DNA of 37,165 nucleotides from Chloroflexota bacterium (GTDB lineage: Bacteria > Chloroflexota > UBA11872), in contig JAPOXI010000049.1 of the NCBI GenBank assembly GCA_026707185.1, forward strand, positions 1 through 37,165, read 5' to 3'. The position numbers and the translations under genes were made by a program. Positions within the stretch are counted from its first letter, which is position 1; each line of letters begins with the position of its first letter. The notes under the pieces were generated by a model. The model was not told the origin of the DNA. It saw only the letters and a list, made by a program, of their open reading frames with translations, and made no database searches. Below, one piece after another: positions 15,094 through 23,760 of this stretch.

Positions 15094-16500
15094 CTAGAGC
15101 TCCGGTTGCGCCCCGTTCCAGCCGGTCCGGCTCTCCGCCGCCGCCGCAAACCCAAGCGTCACGCCATCCGCCAGCCGCGGTCCAATCACCTGCAGACCGT
15201 TGGGCAGGCCATCCGCCGTCAGCCCGACCGGAATGGTCACGGCCGGCTGGCCCGTCAGGTTGAACGGATACATGTGCTGAAACCAGCGTTCCACCCACGA
15301 GTCGGGCTTGTCCGTCACGCCCGTCGCCGGATCCACCGGCAGCGGCGGTTGCAGCAGCGTCGGCGTCATCACCACCGCAAAGTCGCGGTACAGGCGCTCG
15401 AACGCCGCCCAGACGTCGCGTCGCGCCGCTTCGGCCGCCAGGAACTCGGTGGCGCTCACCGACTGGCCGTGTGCCACCCGCGCGACCAGCGTAGCGTCGG
15501 AGACTCCACGCATTTCGTCCGGCTGCTTCCCGGCGTTCAGCGCCAGCGAAACATCGAATATCACCGCCCACGCCTCAATCCAATCGTCCAGGAACGGATC
15601 GACCTCGGTCACCTCGAATCCGTCGTCCGCCAGCGCCCGCACCACCGCCCGGCAGGGCGCCAACACGTCGGGATCGGCCTCCGCCCGCCCAAGCTGCGGT
15701 GCCCACGCGATGCGCCCCGACGTCGGCGGATGGCTCGCAATCTCCGCGTAGCTCACGCCTTCCGGCGGCAGCGAAGTCGGGTCCATGTGGTCCTGGTCGG
15801 CAATCACGTCCAGCAGCAATGCCGTGTCCGCCACCGAGCGCGCCATCGGTCCCAGGTGCGACATCGGTGAGAATCCGGCCCGTAGCGGCGCGTGCGGTAC
15901 CCGTCCCAACGTCGGCTTGTGCCCTACCACTCCGCAGCACGAGGCCGGAATGCGTATCGATCCGCCCCCGTCCGTGCCCAGCGCCAGCGCCACCTGTCCC
16001 GCCGCCAGCGCGGCTGCCGAGCCGCTGCTCGAACCGCCTGGCGTGTGACCGGCCGACCATGGGTTGCGCGTGGCCGGACCCAGCGGACTATGGCCAAAGG
16101 CCAGGTGGCCGAACTCCGGCATGGCCGTCATGCCCATGATCACCGCGCCCGCCGCCCGCAGCCGTGCCACCGCCGGTCCGTCGGACGCCTCGATGTTCCC
16201 TTTCAACAGCAACGATCCGGCCTCGCGCGGCAGCCCCGCCACCGCCACCTGCTCTTTCACGCCCACCGGCACACCGGCCAGCGGGCCAGGCTCTTCCCCG
16301 CGCGCGTGGGCCGCGTCCAGTTCCGCGGCTGTGGCACGGGCGCCATCCGTGTCCACGTGGCGAAAGGCGCGTATGGAACCGTCAGTGGCGGCTATACGCT
16401 CAAGCGCAGCCGCTGTAACCTCCCGAGCGCTGACCTGTCGGTCACGGACGGCGCCGGCTATCTCCCCTGCGGACGCGAAGGGAATGTCGCCGGGGTGCAC
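15094..16500 (-). CDS. Amidase-signature-family hydrolase
   Basis: 468-aa amidase with the Ser-cisSer-Lys triad: K82 in GVPVGVKEQVA, the cis-serine region GGSSSGSAAALAAG (155-168) and nucleophile S181 in GTDGGGSIRIPAS. The end has the family's QPAVTIPVGLTADGLPNGLQVIG segment. It hydrolyses a carboxamide of unknown identity. It is not an obvious GatA, as no gatB or gatC lies nearby and the C-terminal region is of the broad-specificity type. It is 23 bp downstream of the cytochrome c gene, in the same direction. Confidence 0.92.
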   Translation of the reverse strand: MHPGDIPFASAGEIAGAVRDRQVSAREVTAAALERIAATDGSIRAFRHVDTDGARATAAELDAAHARGEEPGPLAGVPVGVKEQVAVAGLPREAGSLLLKGNIEASDGPAVARLRAAGAVIMGMTAMPEFGHLAFGHSPLGPATRNPWSAGHTPGGSSSGSAAALAAGQVALALGTDGGGSIRIPASCCGVVGHKPTLGRVPHAPLRAGFSPMSHLGPMARSVADTALLLDVIADQDHMDPTSLPPEGVSYAEIASHPPTSGRIAWAPQLGRAEADPDVLAPCRAVVRALADDGFEVTEVDPFLDDWIEAWAVIFDVSLALNAGKQPDEMRGVSDATLVARVAHGQSVSATEFLAAEAARRDVWAAFERLYRDFAVVMTPTLLQPPLPVDPATGVTDKPDSWVERWFQHMYPFNLTGQPAVTIPVGLTADGLPNGLQVIGPRLADGVTLGFAAAAESRTGWNGAQPEL

Positions 16501-16523
16501 GCTCGGTCTCCTCGCTAAGCCCC

Positions 16524-17081
16524 CTACCGGTCCGGCGCGATTAGCGGGATGGCCGTAACCGTAGTGTCAGGCCGTGCGGTCGGAACAGTTCCGGGATTCA
16601 GAATCACGTCGTCCGGGTCGCTTTCGTCGTAGTAGCCAGGCAGATGCGGAACCGCCCGCACGTACCACACGAGCTCCCAAATCTCTTGCTGCGTTGTCCG
16701 CGAGCCGTATTCCGGCATGTCGCCGCGTCCCGCAGAGATCTTGTAGAAGATCTCGCCGTCAGTCTGATTCTGGACGTTGGGGTGCGAGAAATTGCGTGGC
16801 CGCGGAACCAGCAGTTGGTACTGCGGACCGTAACCGTCGGCCAGGAACCCGTGGCACTTGGCGCAGGTGAACAAATACTGCTCGCGGGACCGCGTCAGCA
16901 CGTCCGCGCTGAACTCAACCGGATTCTCAACGCCAACGAATTCCGCCGGGACTACCCACTCCTCAATTTCCTGGCGCAGGCCCAGCGATGGCAGCCAGGT
17001 AAACAGCCAGAACATTCCGCCAAGCAGCAAAACCAGAACGACAATGGTTGTGTCGGTGACCGCCGAACCGCTACGTTCCAC
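16524..17081 (-). CDS. Membrane-anchored monoheme cytochrome c
   Basis: 185-aa class I cytochrome c. One N-terminal membrane anchor (about 10-30, VVLVLLLGGMFWLFTWL) places the heme domain outside the cytoplasm. Heme attachment is C73-AK-C76-H77 and the probable axial Met is M122 in RGDMPEYGSR. Between them is GPQYQLLVPRPRNFSHP, as in cytochrome c subunits of respiratory complexes (caa3/ACIII-type chains). No oxidase genes are in the window, so the partner is unknown. A Pro/Thr-rich tail follows the heme domain. Confidence 0.92.
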   Translation of the reverse strand: MERSGSAVTDTTIVVLVLLLGGMFWLFTWLPSLGLRQEIEEWVVPAEFVGVENPVEFSADVLTRSREQYLFTCAKCHGFLADGYGPQYQLLVPRPRNFSHPNVQNQTDGEIFYKISAGRGDMPEYGSRTTQQEIWELVWYVRAVPHLPGYYDESDPDDVILNPGTVPTARPDTTVTAIPLIAPDR

Positions 17082-17136
17082 GCGTGCGCCCCTGTGCGTT
17101 CCGCACCGGGCGGAAGCGGCGTGATGTTACCACCGG

Positions 17137-18138
17137 CTAATTGGCCGCCACGGCCTGCGCGCTCGGAATGTGCCGTCCGAGCGCCTGCCGCAGGAATGCG
17201 TTGACGCGCACGGCGTACTCGCCAAGCCGCTGAGAAAACGCGCCGACGTGACCCACTTGTGCCGGCTGCCAGATCACACGCGGCTCGCCCGCCGCCTCAT
17301 AGAGCTCACGTCCGACCTCGGCTGGCACATAGCGGTCAGACTCTCCGTGAATGACGAACACGGGTCGCGGGCTGATGCGCCCAATCTCGTCAGCCGGGTT
17401 GACCTGCCCGGGGTCGACGCCGCTGAACAGCCGCGCGAAAAGTTGCACCGGGCCGGCGAATGGAAACGCCGGAACCCTCAGGAACGCCTCGAACGACTCG
17501 TCCGTGGTATCCAGCAAGCGCGCATAGGACGATTCGGAGACGACGGCCGCGATTCGTGGATCCCGGGCCGCCGCCATTATGGCCGCCGCGCCGCCCATAG
17601 AGTCGCCGATAACAGCGATCCGTCGCGGATCGACTCCCGGTAGACCAACGACCACGTCCACGGCCGCGATCAGATCTTCCACTTCGCGCGCTCCAAGCGT
17701 CACGACACCCGGATCGCTGAGGCCATGTCCGCGAAAGTCAAAGATGAACACGCTAAACCCTAAACGTCGCAGCATGTTGCCCTTGCCCAACATGTCGCGG
17801 TGGGTACTTGCGATGCCGTGCGTCACGATGACGGTGCCCTCCGAATCGATGACGGGGCCGTACCAGGCCGCTAGACTCGCCCCATCGCGAGTCGGCACGT
17901 CCAGGCGAAGCCAGCCCACGTCGTTGTCGAGCCTCGTGCTCAGGTCAGCTGCCTGCGGTGGGTGGGTGAGAAACCAGGCCGTGAGCGCGGATAGCGTCAG
18001 AAAACCGAACGTTCCGACCGCAATCAGGCCAACTCCGATCCGCAGGACCAGGCGCCATAAGCGAATGCGCCTATGCGGCAGATACATCGGCCGCCGGCCC
18101 GGCCGCCGACGGTGCATGCCCTGGTAGATCGACGCCAT
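17137..18138 (-). CDS. Membrane-anchored alpha/beta hydrolase
   Basis: 333-aa serine hydrolase with an Arg-rich N-terminus and one membrane helix (about 28-58), so the catalytic domain is probably extracytoplasmic. Oxyanion region VIVTHGIASTHRDM, a DFRGHGLSD loop, nucleophile elbow GDSMGG with S180, acid D268 in HGESDRYVP and H297 in VGHVGAF form a complete triad. It resembles the BAAT/FrsA-like 'alpha/beta hydrolase with signal anchor' group; the substrate is unknown. I chose ATG 18138, with AAGG about 10 nt upstream. An open frame extends to 19116 but is antisense to the peptidase gene and carries no domain. Confidence 0.87.
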   Translation of the reverse strand: MASIYQGMHRRRPGRRPMYLPHRRIRLWRLVLRIGVGLIAVGTFGFLTLSALTAWFLTHPPQAADLSTRLDNDVGWLRLDVPTRDGASLAAWYGPVIDSEGTVIVTHGIASTHRDMLGKGNMLRRLGFSVFIFDFRGHGLSDPGVVTLGAREVEDLIAAVDVVVGLPGVDPRRIAVIGDSMGGAAAIMAAARDPRIAAVVSESSYARLLDTTDESFEAFLRVPAFPFAGPVQLFARLFSGVDPGQVNPADEIGRISPRPVFVIHGESDRYVPAEVGRELYEAAGEPRVIWQPAQVGHVGAFSQRLGEYAVRVNAFLRQALGRHIPSAQAVAAN

Positions 18139-18237
18139 CAGCCGTTGCCTTCGTACGACGCGCTGGCCGCGCGCCGGGCAGGATGTCTCGTACACGATGT
18201 CACACTGCGAGCGACCTCGCCGTGAGGATTCTGCCGT

Positions 18238-19248
18238 ATGACTGTGCTCAAGTTCGGACCCAAGGACATCAAGACGCGCGCGCTCGGCATTGACGAAGCC
18301 CGAATGCTGGACGCCGTCATGGGTCAATCGCTGGGCGTGCGAGCGGGCGAGCGGGTGCTGGTGGTCACCGATCCACCCAGACTCTCGCTTGGTGAGCTGT
18401 TCGCGCGCGGCGCTCTCCGCGCCACCGACAGGGTTCGACTCCTGGTCATGCCGGAAGCCGACGACCATGGCAGCGAGCCGCCGACTCAGGTGGCCGCAGC
18501 CATGGCTGCGGCTGACGTGTGCTTCCTGCCCACCAGCAAGTCCCTCAGCCACACGCACGCGCGCCAGAACGCAAGCGCCGCCGGCGCACGTGTGGCCAGC
18601 ATGCCGTCCATCACCTATGAGATGGCCATGCGTACGCTGCGGGTGGATTACGGCAACATCGCACGCACTTCCGAGGCGCTGGCGGTCGTACTCACGGCCG
18701 CCGACTCCGTACGCCTCACCGCCCCCGGGGGCACCGACCTGCGCTTGGACCTGAAGGGACGTACGGGATTTGCGGACACCGGCGTCTTCACCGCGCCGGG
18801 CGCCTTTGGCAACCTGCCGGCGGGCGAAGCCTTCATCGCGCCCCTGGAGGGTCGTGCCTGGGGCACCCTGGTCTTCGACGCCGCGCTCCCGGTTGACGAT
18901 CCAGAGAACGCCGTGGCCGACGAACCTATGGTCATCAAGGTCAGTGACGGTCTGGCCCGTCAGATCACGGGCCCCGGAGCCCAGGACTTGCAGGCCATTA
19001 TCGACCGACTCGGTGACGACGCTCGCAATATCGCGGAGCTCGGCATCGGCACCAATCCCGCGACACGGATCAGTGGCAACGTCCTCGAATGCGAGAAGGT
19101 AGTCGGCACGGCCCACGTTGCCCTAGGCAACAGCCTCCACATCGGGGGAGCAACCGACGTTCCCTTTCACAGCGACGGCGTGATCAACAGACCCACAATC
19201 CTCGCTGGCGACACGCCACTCATCGAGGAGGGGCGACTCGCGGTGTGA
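18238..19248 (+). CDS. M29-like metallo-aminopeptidase
   Basis: 336-aa protein of the M29/leucyl aminopeptidase (AmpS/PepS-like) superfamily. The C-terminal metal-binding signature is clear: NIAELGIGTNP with E267, LECEKVVGTAHVALGN with E286 and H293, then PFHSDGV with H311 and D313. The N-terminal half (GVRAGERVLVVTDP, CFLPTSKSLSHTHARQNA) is the usual lid domain. Family members include dinuclear-metal aminopeptidases and related ring-cleaving dioxygenases, so the exact reaction is uncertain. It overlaps the following lipoprotein gene by 4 nt (GTGA). It is divergent from the alpha/beta hydrolase across 99 bp. Confidence 0.87.
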   Translation: MTVLKFGPKDIKTRALGIDEARMLDAVMGQSLGVRAGERVLVVTDPPRLSLGELFARGALRATDRVRLLVMPEADDHGSEPPTQVAAAMAAADVCFLPTSKSLSHTHARQNASAAGARVASMPSITYEMAMRTLRVDYGNIARTSEALAVVLTAADSVRLTAPGGTDLRLDLKGRTGFADTGVFTAPGAFGNLPAGEAFIAPLEGRAWGTLVFDAALPVDDPENAVADEPMVIKVSDGLARQITGPGAQDLQAIIDRLGDDARNIAELGIGTNPATRISGNVLECEKVVGTAHVALGNSLHIGGATDVPFHSDGVINRPTILAGDTPLIEEGRLAV

Positions 19249-20105
19249 ATGAACCGGTGGGACGGATTCGGCGTACGGTCGGCGCGGCGGCAATGGCGCT
19301 GGCTTTGACGGCCGTTTCTTGCGACTCGTCACGAGTCGTCGTGCCCGTTGCCACGCCCACGCCCACCCCTTCGCCCACCTGGACGCCTATTCCGTTCGCG
19401 ACCGCCACTCCGCAGCCCACGCCAACGCCAACCCAGGCGCCAACCGTCGAGGCCGCCGCAACCCCGGTCGCGCCGGCGCCGCCAGCGCCTGCGGCTGAGC
19501 CCGAAGCCGACCCAACGCTGCCCCCGCCCACCGCCTCGCCTGAAGAACTCGCCCGCTACAGCACCGAAGAGCTCATGGCCCGAGTGCCTGGCCCCGCCGC
19601 GCTGTCGGATCGCCTCGGCCTTCCGGTGCTGCCGGGTGCCGACGAGAACATCACCGCAGCCAACTTTGGCCTGCAAGGACAGTTCCTTGATCCGCTGCTC
19701 ATTCGTCGGCTAGACCCCTTTCTGTTCGCTCTGCTCTTCGTCGGACAGAGCGCCTCTAGCGTTGAGCAACTGCTGGCAGACGACCTGCTCGATGCGCCGG
19801 GGCCCTTCCTGGAGACCGTGGCTGGCGGTCTCGTTGAAGGCTTCCAGACTTCGGATCGTCCGGCCGATGTGGTGGCGCTGGTCGTCCAGGCGCCGCCGCC
19901 CGTGGGGGAACGCTCCGCCGCGGCCCGCACGCGCGTCGTCAGTGGAACCGATGCCTTCGAAGCCCGTCTGCTCATTACCGAACAGGACGACATTCTGGTG
20001 CTGATCCTGCAGATTGCACGCGTCGATCAAGACTCATCGGCGGAACTTCTGGACGACATCTCGCTCGCCTCGGCGGTTCTGGCCTCGGAAATCCCACGCG
20101 GCTGA
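19245..20105 (+). CDS. Pro/Thr-linker lipoprotein of unknown function
   Basis: 286-aa predicted lipoprotein. I start at GTG 19245, overlapping the peptidase stop as GTGA. This gives a good signal peptide (RIRRTVGAAAMALALTAVS) ending in lipobox cysteine C26. A linker of about 75 residues very rich in Pro, Thr and Ala follows (about 28-105), as in surface proteins that must span a cell wall. Next comes a folded alpha/beta domain (about 106-286), with LPVLPGADENITAANFG and a C-terminal ITEQDDILVLILQIARVDQ strand pair, that I do not recognise. The in-frame open region upstream lies inside the peptidase gene and is ignored. Confidence 0.8.
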   Translation: MNEPVGRIRRTVGAAAMALALTAVSCDSSRVVVPVATPTPTPSPTWTPIPFATATPQPTPTPTQAPTVEAAATPVAPAPPAPAAEPEADPTLPPPTASPEELARYSTEELMARVPGPAALSDRLGLPVLPGADENITAANFGLQGQFLDPLLIRRLDPFLFALLFVGQSASSVEQLLADDLLDAPGPFLETVAGGLVEGFQTSDRPADVVALVVQAPPPVGERSAAARTRVVSGTDAFEARLLITEQDDILVLILQIARVDQDSSAELLDDISLASAVLASEIPRG

Positions 20106-20180
20106 AGCAGCACAAGGCACGCACATGCGCGCGCGCACACCTCTTCCCGGTCGCTTGGCCCCCGGTGCGCCAGTGACCGG

Positions 20181-20966
20181 GTGTGCCGCAGGCTCCAGCC
20201 CATCGTCCACCTCATCGAGGTACCCACCCAGGTCCTCTACCGGCTCGGCGCGGGCGACCGCATCGTCGGCATAAGTTCCTATGCCGTCCGCCCCCCGAGG
20301 CGAGGCGCGATAAGCCGGTCGTGTCGACGTTCATCGGCGGCAGCGTCAAGAGAGTGGTCGCCGTCAAGCCTGATCTGGTTGTCGGCTTTTTCGACATACA
20401 GGCCGACCTCGCCCGCAAGCTCATCGCCGCCAATCTCCCCGTCCTCAGGTTCAACCAGCGCTCGGTCCAGGAAATCCTGGATGTCATCGCTGATCTGGGC
20501 GCTCTCGTGAATCAGCGCGATCGAGCCCGTGACCTATCCGGTCGCGACATCGACCGCGTTGAACGCACGCAGCGACGGGCAGCTTGCCGGCCTCACCGTT
20601 CGTGAACGAACTTCGAAGGGTGGGACGATCCGCTGATCTGCGGCATCCGCTGGGTCAGCGAGTTGATCGAGATCGCGCGCGGCGTTGACACATTTGCCGC
20701 TCGCGCCCCGGGCGCTGCGGGGCGAAAGCTCCCCGTGGCCGTAGTCGTCCAACGGGCCCCCGACGTGATGCTGGCTTCCTGTGCGGCAAGCCCTTCGACT
20801 ACCAGGCGGTCTTGGCCCGGCCAGGCATGGATTTGGTTCCACCGTTCGCGCTGGCCGTGTTCACGAGATTCCCGCCGGGATCATCCTGCAGCCGGGTCCG
20901 GCCTGCCGGACCGACGGACTTGACCGCTGGGAAGAGCTGCTCTATCCCCCGGAGCCAGCGTCCTGA
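20181..20966 (+). pseudogene. Degraded cobalamin-binding ABC substrate-binding protein (BtuF-like)
   Basis: Fragments of a helical-backbone metal-receptor protein lie in order but in shifting frames. About 20181-20300: IVHLIEVPTQVLYRLGAGDR and IVGISSY. About 20300-20605, second frame: RDKPVVSTFIGGSVKRVVAV, PDLVVGFFDIQADLA, then a stop at 20603-20605. About 20608-20780: NFEGWDDPLICGIRWVSELI, EIARGVDTF. About 20780-20850, another frame: CGKPFDYQAVLARPGMDLVP. About 20850-20966, another frame: GRVHEIPAGIILQPGPA and a normal-looking end. At least three frameshifts plus a stop, and no signal peptide or start. The EGWDDP...WVSELIEIA and CGKPFDY...ARPG blocks are typical of cobalamin-binding substrate proteins. 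No permease or ATPase gene is adjacent. Confidence 0.8.
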
Positions 20967-21481
20967 GTCGCGGCGGTCGGGGTCGGCTCGGGCGCCGGCA
21001 CGATCAGCAGCGGCGCACCCTCCGTGTGGCGAACCTCCAGCCGTCCCACTTGAATCAGCCATAGCTGATAGTCGCCAGCCGCGAAGTCGAACACATCGAA
21101 GTGCACCGGGATGGGATACGGTCCCAGCGTTCCGTTGGGTTCAGGCAGCAACACGGCCACCGGCGTCTCGCCAATCAGCACCCGAATCCAGCAAGTCTCC
21201 GGCGGAAACTCCGTACTCAGCATCTCCGGACACGGATCCCAACCGGACGACCGGTTCACCCAGACTTGCTGTAGCCCCGTGCGCGGAATCGCGGCCGTTC
21301 CGATTTCGGCGTCAATCGTCACGCGTGCTTTGGCGTCCAATTCCAGCACCAACGGCTCGTCTGCGTCCGCATCGTCCTCCGCGCACGCGGCGCACAACAG
21401 CGCGAGCGTCGCGCACGCGACCAGGGCTGCGGCGCGCAGACGCGTACGGATGGGACGTAGGTGTCGCGTGGGCATCTCCAA
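20942..21481 (-). CDS. Small lipoprotein of unknown function
   Basis: 179-aa predicted lipoprotein: Arg-rich n-region, hydrophobic core (AALVACATLALL) and lipobox CAA-C33, followed by an acidic EDDADADE stretch. The rest forms strand-rich sequence (VTIDAEIGTAAIPRTG, WIRVLIGETPVAVLLPE, HFDVFDFAAGDYQLWLIQVG) like an extracellular beta-sandwich, then a Pro/Thr/Ala tail. Family not recognised. It is divergent from the OmpR-type regulator across 49 bp, and its 3' end overlaps the pseudogene tail on the other strand by 25 bp. Confidence 0.72.
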   Translation of the reverse strand: MEMPTRHLRPIRTRLRAAALVACATLALLCAACAEDDADADEPLVLELDAKARVTIDAEIGTAAIPRTGLQQVWVNRSSGWDPCPEMLSTEFPPETCWIRVLIGETPVAVLLPEPNGTLGPYPIPVHFDVFDFAAGDYQLWLIQVGRLEVRHTEGAPLLIVPAPEPTPTAATQDAGSGG

Positions 21482-21530
21482 TGTTCAATCTACCGCGAAA
21501 TCACGCCTCTGCCGCATGTAGGCTCCCGTC

Positions 21531-22232
21531 ATGGCGCTCAACCAGCCTGCGGCAAAGCCGCGCGTGCTCGCGGTCGACGACGATCCCGAGATCCTGGACC
21601 TTCTGGATCGAGGCCTCAAGATCGAGGGATTCGACGTGCGCGTCGCGTGCGATGGCGAGTCCGCGCTTGCGGCGCTTGCTGAGCACCCCACCGATGTTGT
21701 CGTGCTGGACGTCATGATGCCTGGACTCGACGGGTTGGCCGTGATCAAGCGGATTCGCGAGGCCAGCGACATCCCGGTCTTATTTCTGAGCGCCCGCGAG
21801 CGCGTGCGCGACCGCATTGCTGGCCTAGACGCCGGCGGTGACGACTACCTGCCCAAGCCGTTTGCCTTTGGCGAGCTCGTTGCCCGGCTACGAGCATTGC
21901 TCCGACGGCCCGGGGCACCGGAAACCGACCGGCTGGTCTTTGCCGATCTTCAACTCGACGAGGCCGCCCGCCAAGTCACTCGCGCCGGCGCCGTGATTCC
22001 CCTGACGGCCACCGAATTCGATCTGCTTCGCGTCTTCATGCGCGAACCAAGGCGCGTGCTTTCCCGCGAACGTCTCCTGGACGCCGCCTGGGGCTTCGCG
22101 CCCGACACCATCTCCAACGTCGTCGATGTCTATGTTGGTTACCTGCGGCGCAAGCTCGAAGCCGATGAACGCCCGCGCCTCATCTGGACGGTTCGCGGCG
22201 CTGGCTACGTGATACGTGAGGGTGGCGCGTGA
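21531..22232 (+). CDS. OmpR/PhoB-family response regulator
   Basis: 233-aa regulator. The receiver domain (about 10-125) has D16/D17/D18, phospho-acceptor D60 in VVLDVMMPGLDG, S88 and K109 in YLPKPF. The winged-helix DNA-binding domain (about 135-230) has LTATEFDLLRVFMREPRRVLSR, the recognition-helix region NVVDVYVGYLRRKLE and the ending WTVRGAGYVIRE. It overlaps the kinase start by 4 nt (GTGA). Target genes are unknown; the divergent lipoprotein 49 bp away is a candidate by position only. Confidence 0.95.
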   Translation: MALNQPAAKPRVLAVDDDPEILDLLDRGLKIEGFDVRVACDGESALAALAEHPTDVVVLDVMMPGLDGLAVIKRIREASDIPVLFLSARERVRDRIAGLDAGGDDYLPKPFAFGELVARLRALLRRPGAPETDRLVFADLQLDEAARQVTRAGAVIPLTATEFDLLRVFMREPRRVLSRERLLDAAWGFAPDTISNVVDVYVGYLRRKLEADERPRLIWTVRGAGYVIREGGA

Positions 22233-23662
22233 GCATCCGCCTCAAGCTGCGTCTTCTCTACCTCGCCTGCATCGCGGTCACGATTACCGTATTCGGCATT
22301 GGCCTTCAGTTACTCCTCATGGCCCACGTTGATACCGAAGTCGACGAGACCCTCCGCGCCCGCGCGCGTGAAACCGTCCGCGTCGCCCAGGTCAGCGGCG
22401 GGCTTACCGGGGTCCGACCGGAAGTCGGCATGCTCATCGAACTGCCGGTGGACGAATTGCGCGAGCGCGAGGTCTACCTCCAGGTCCTCGATCCCCAGGG
22501 CCGGCCCGTGGTCGCCTCAGTCAACCTTCGCGGCCAATCGCTGCCCGTCACCGACGGCGCCATGCGCGTCATCGAATCCCACGAGGAATCCATCGAGACC
22601 ATCAATGTCGCCGGGCGCTTCCGCCTCCGCATGCTCAGTGTGCCCATCCTGCGCGGCGATGACCTCATGGGCGTCCTGCAGAGTGCCCAGTCGCTCCAAC
22701 TCGCCGACAGCACCACCACGCGTTCCCGTAACCTACTCGTTGGCGGTGCCGCGCTCGTCTTTATCGTCGCCTCGCTCAGCGCCCTCTACCTCACCCGCAC
22801 CGCCGTCAATCCCGTCGCCGCCATCACGCGCACCGCCGAGGCCATCTACCTCCAGGGCGACCTGAGTCGTCGAATCAGCGTTGGTTCTGGCAAGGACGAT
22901 CTCAGCGCATTGGGCCGCACGTTCAACCGAATGCTTGACCACATCGAGGACAGTGTGGAGGCGCAACGTCGCTTCGTGGGCGACGCCTCGCACGAACTCA
23001 AAACGCCGCTTACCGTCATCCGTGGCAATGCTGAGCTGCTTGGCCGCGACCCGGCCGGTTCCGACGCGGCCGCGGCCCAGGCCATCACCGGCGAGGCCGA
23101 CCGCATGCAGCGCATCGTCAACGACCTGCTGGCCGTCGCCGAGCTGGACGCCCCGGGCGAACTGAAATTCCAGCCCGTCAACTTGCGAACGCTTATCGTC
23201 CGCGTGCTCACTGATCTTGGCCCGGTTGCCGGCGAACGTTCAATCGCTCTTGCCGGCTCTGACACTGCCTGGGTCTTCGCCGACGCCGACAAAGTCGAGC
23301 GCGCCCTCCGCAACCTTGTGCAGAACGCCATCACCGCCACCGCAGCCGACGGCGTGATTCAGGTCAGGCTTAGCGAACGTGACCGCACCGTGTCTCTTGT
23401 CGTCAGCGACGACGGACCCGGGATTCCCGAGCAGCATATTCCGCACGTGTTCGAACGGTTTTATCGGGTCGACCCGGCCCGCTCGCGCGCCGGCAGCGGC
23501 ACTGGTCTGGGCCTCACTATCGTGCGAAGCGTTGCGGAGACTCACGGTGGCAGCGCCGAAGCCCGCCGCGCCAACCTTGGCGGCGCTGAAATCGAGATTC
23601 GGCTACCCGCTGGTCGCCCTCCCGACGCGGCTGCGTCGGACCCGAATGCGACGGCCGTCTAG
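22229..23662 (+). CDS. HAMP-containing sensor histidine kinase
   Basis: 477-aa membrane kinase, partner of the preceding regulator. It has a first membrane helix (about 9-31), an extracytoplasmic sensor region (about 32-167) and a second helix (about 168-190). A HAMP linker follows, then HisKA with H255 in GDASHELKTPLTVIRGNAEL, the N box with N366 (RNLVQNAI), G1 SDDGPGIPE (393-401), the F box FERFYRVD and G2 GSGTGLGLTIV. Start GTG 22229 overlaps the regulator stop. The layout is that of EnvZ/BaeS-type envelope sensors; the signal is unknown. Confidence 0.95.
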   Translation: MSIRLKLRLLYLACIAVTITVFGIGLQLLLMAHVDTEVDETLRARARETVRVAQVSGGLTGVRPEVGMLIELPVDELREREVYLQVLDPQGRPVVASVNLRGQSLPVTDGAMRVIESHEESIETINVAGRFRLRMLSVPILRGDDLMGVLQSAQSLQLADSTTTRSRNLLVGGAALVFIVASLSALYLTRTAVNPVAAITRTAEAIYLQGDLSRRISVGSGKDDLSALGRTFNRMLDHIEDSVEAQRRFVGDASHELKTPLTVIRGNAELLGRDPAGSDAAAAQAITGEADRMQRIVNDLLAVAELDAPGELKFQPVNLRTLIVRVLTDLGPVAGERSIALAGSDTAWVFADADKVERALRNLVQNAITATAADGVIQVRLSERDRTVSLVVSDDGPGIPEQHIPHVFERFYRVDPARSRAGSGTGLGLTIVRSVAETHGGSAEARRANLGGAEIEIRLPAGRPPDAAASDPNATAV

Positions 23663-23747
23663 CCCGCACACGCGTCTTAGAGTTCTCTCATCTTGCCCCC
23701 GTAGCCTCAAAGGCGACTGAAGAAGTGCAACTGATGCGCTTCCGACC

Positions 23748-23755
23748 AAGGAGGG
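23748..23755 (+). promoter_or_regulatory. Strong Shine-Dalgarno fixing the Crp/Fnr start
   Basis: AAGGAGGG lies 5 nt before GTG 23761. It favours this start over in-frame GTG 23725 and ATG 23734, which lack such a site. Confidence 0.75.
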
Positions 23756-23760
23756 CGGAC

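Noticed and set aside
18139..19116. Long open minus-strand frame extending the alpha/beta hydrolase to 659 aa
   Set aside because: The extra part is antisense to the M29-like peptidase, has no domain, and the hydrolase has a natural Met with a ribosome-binding site at 18138.
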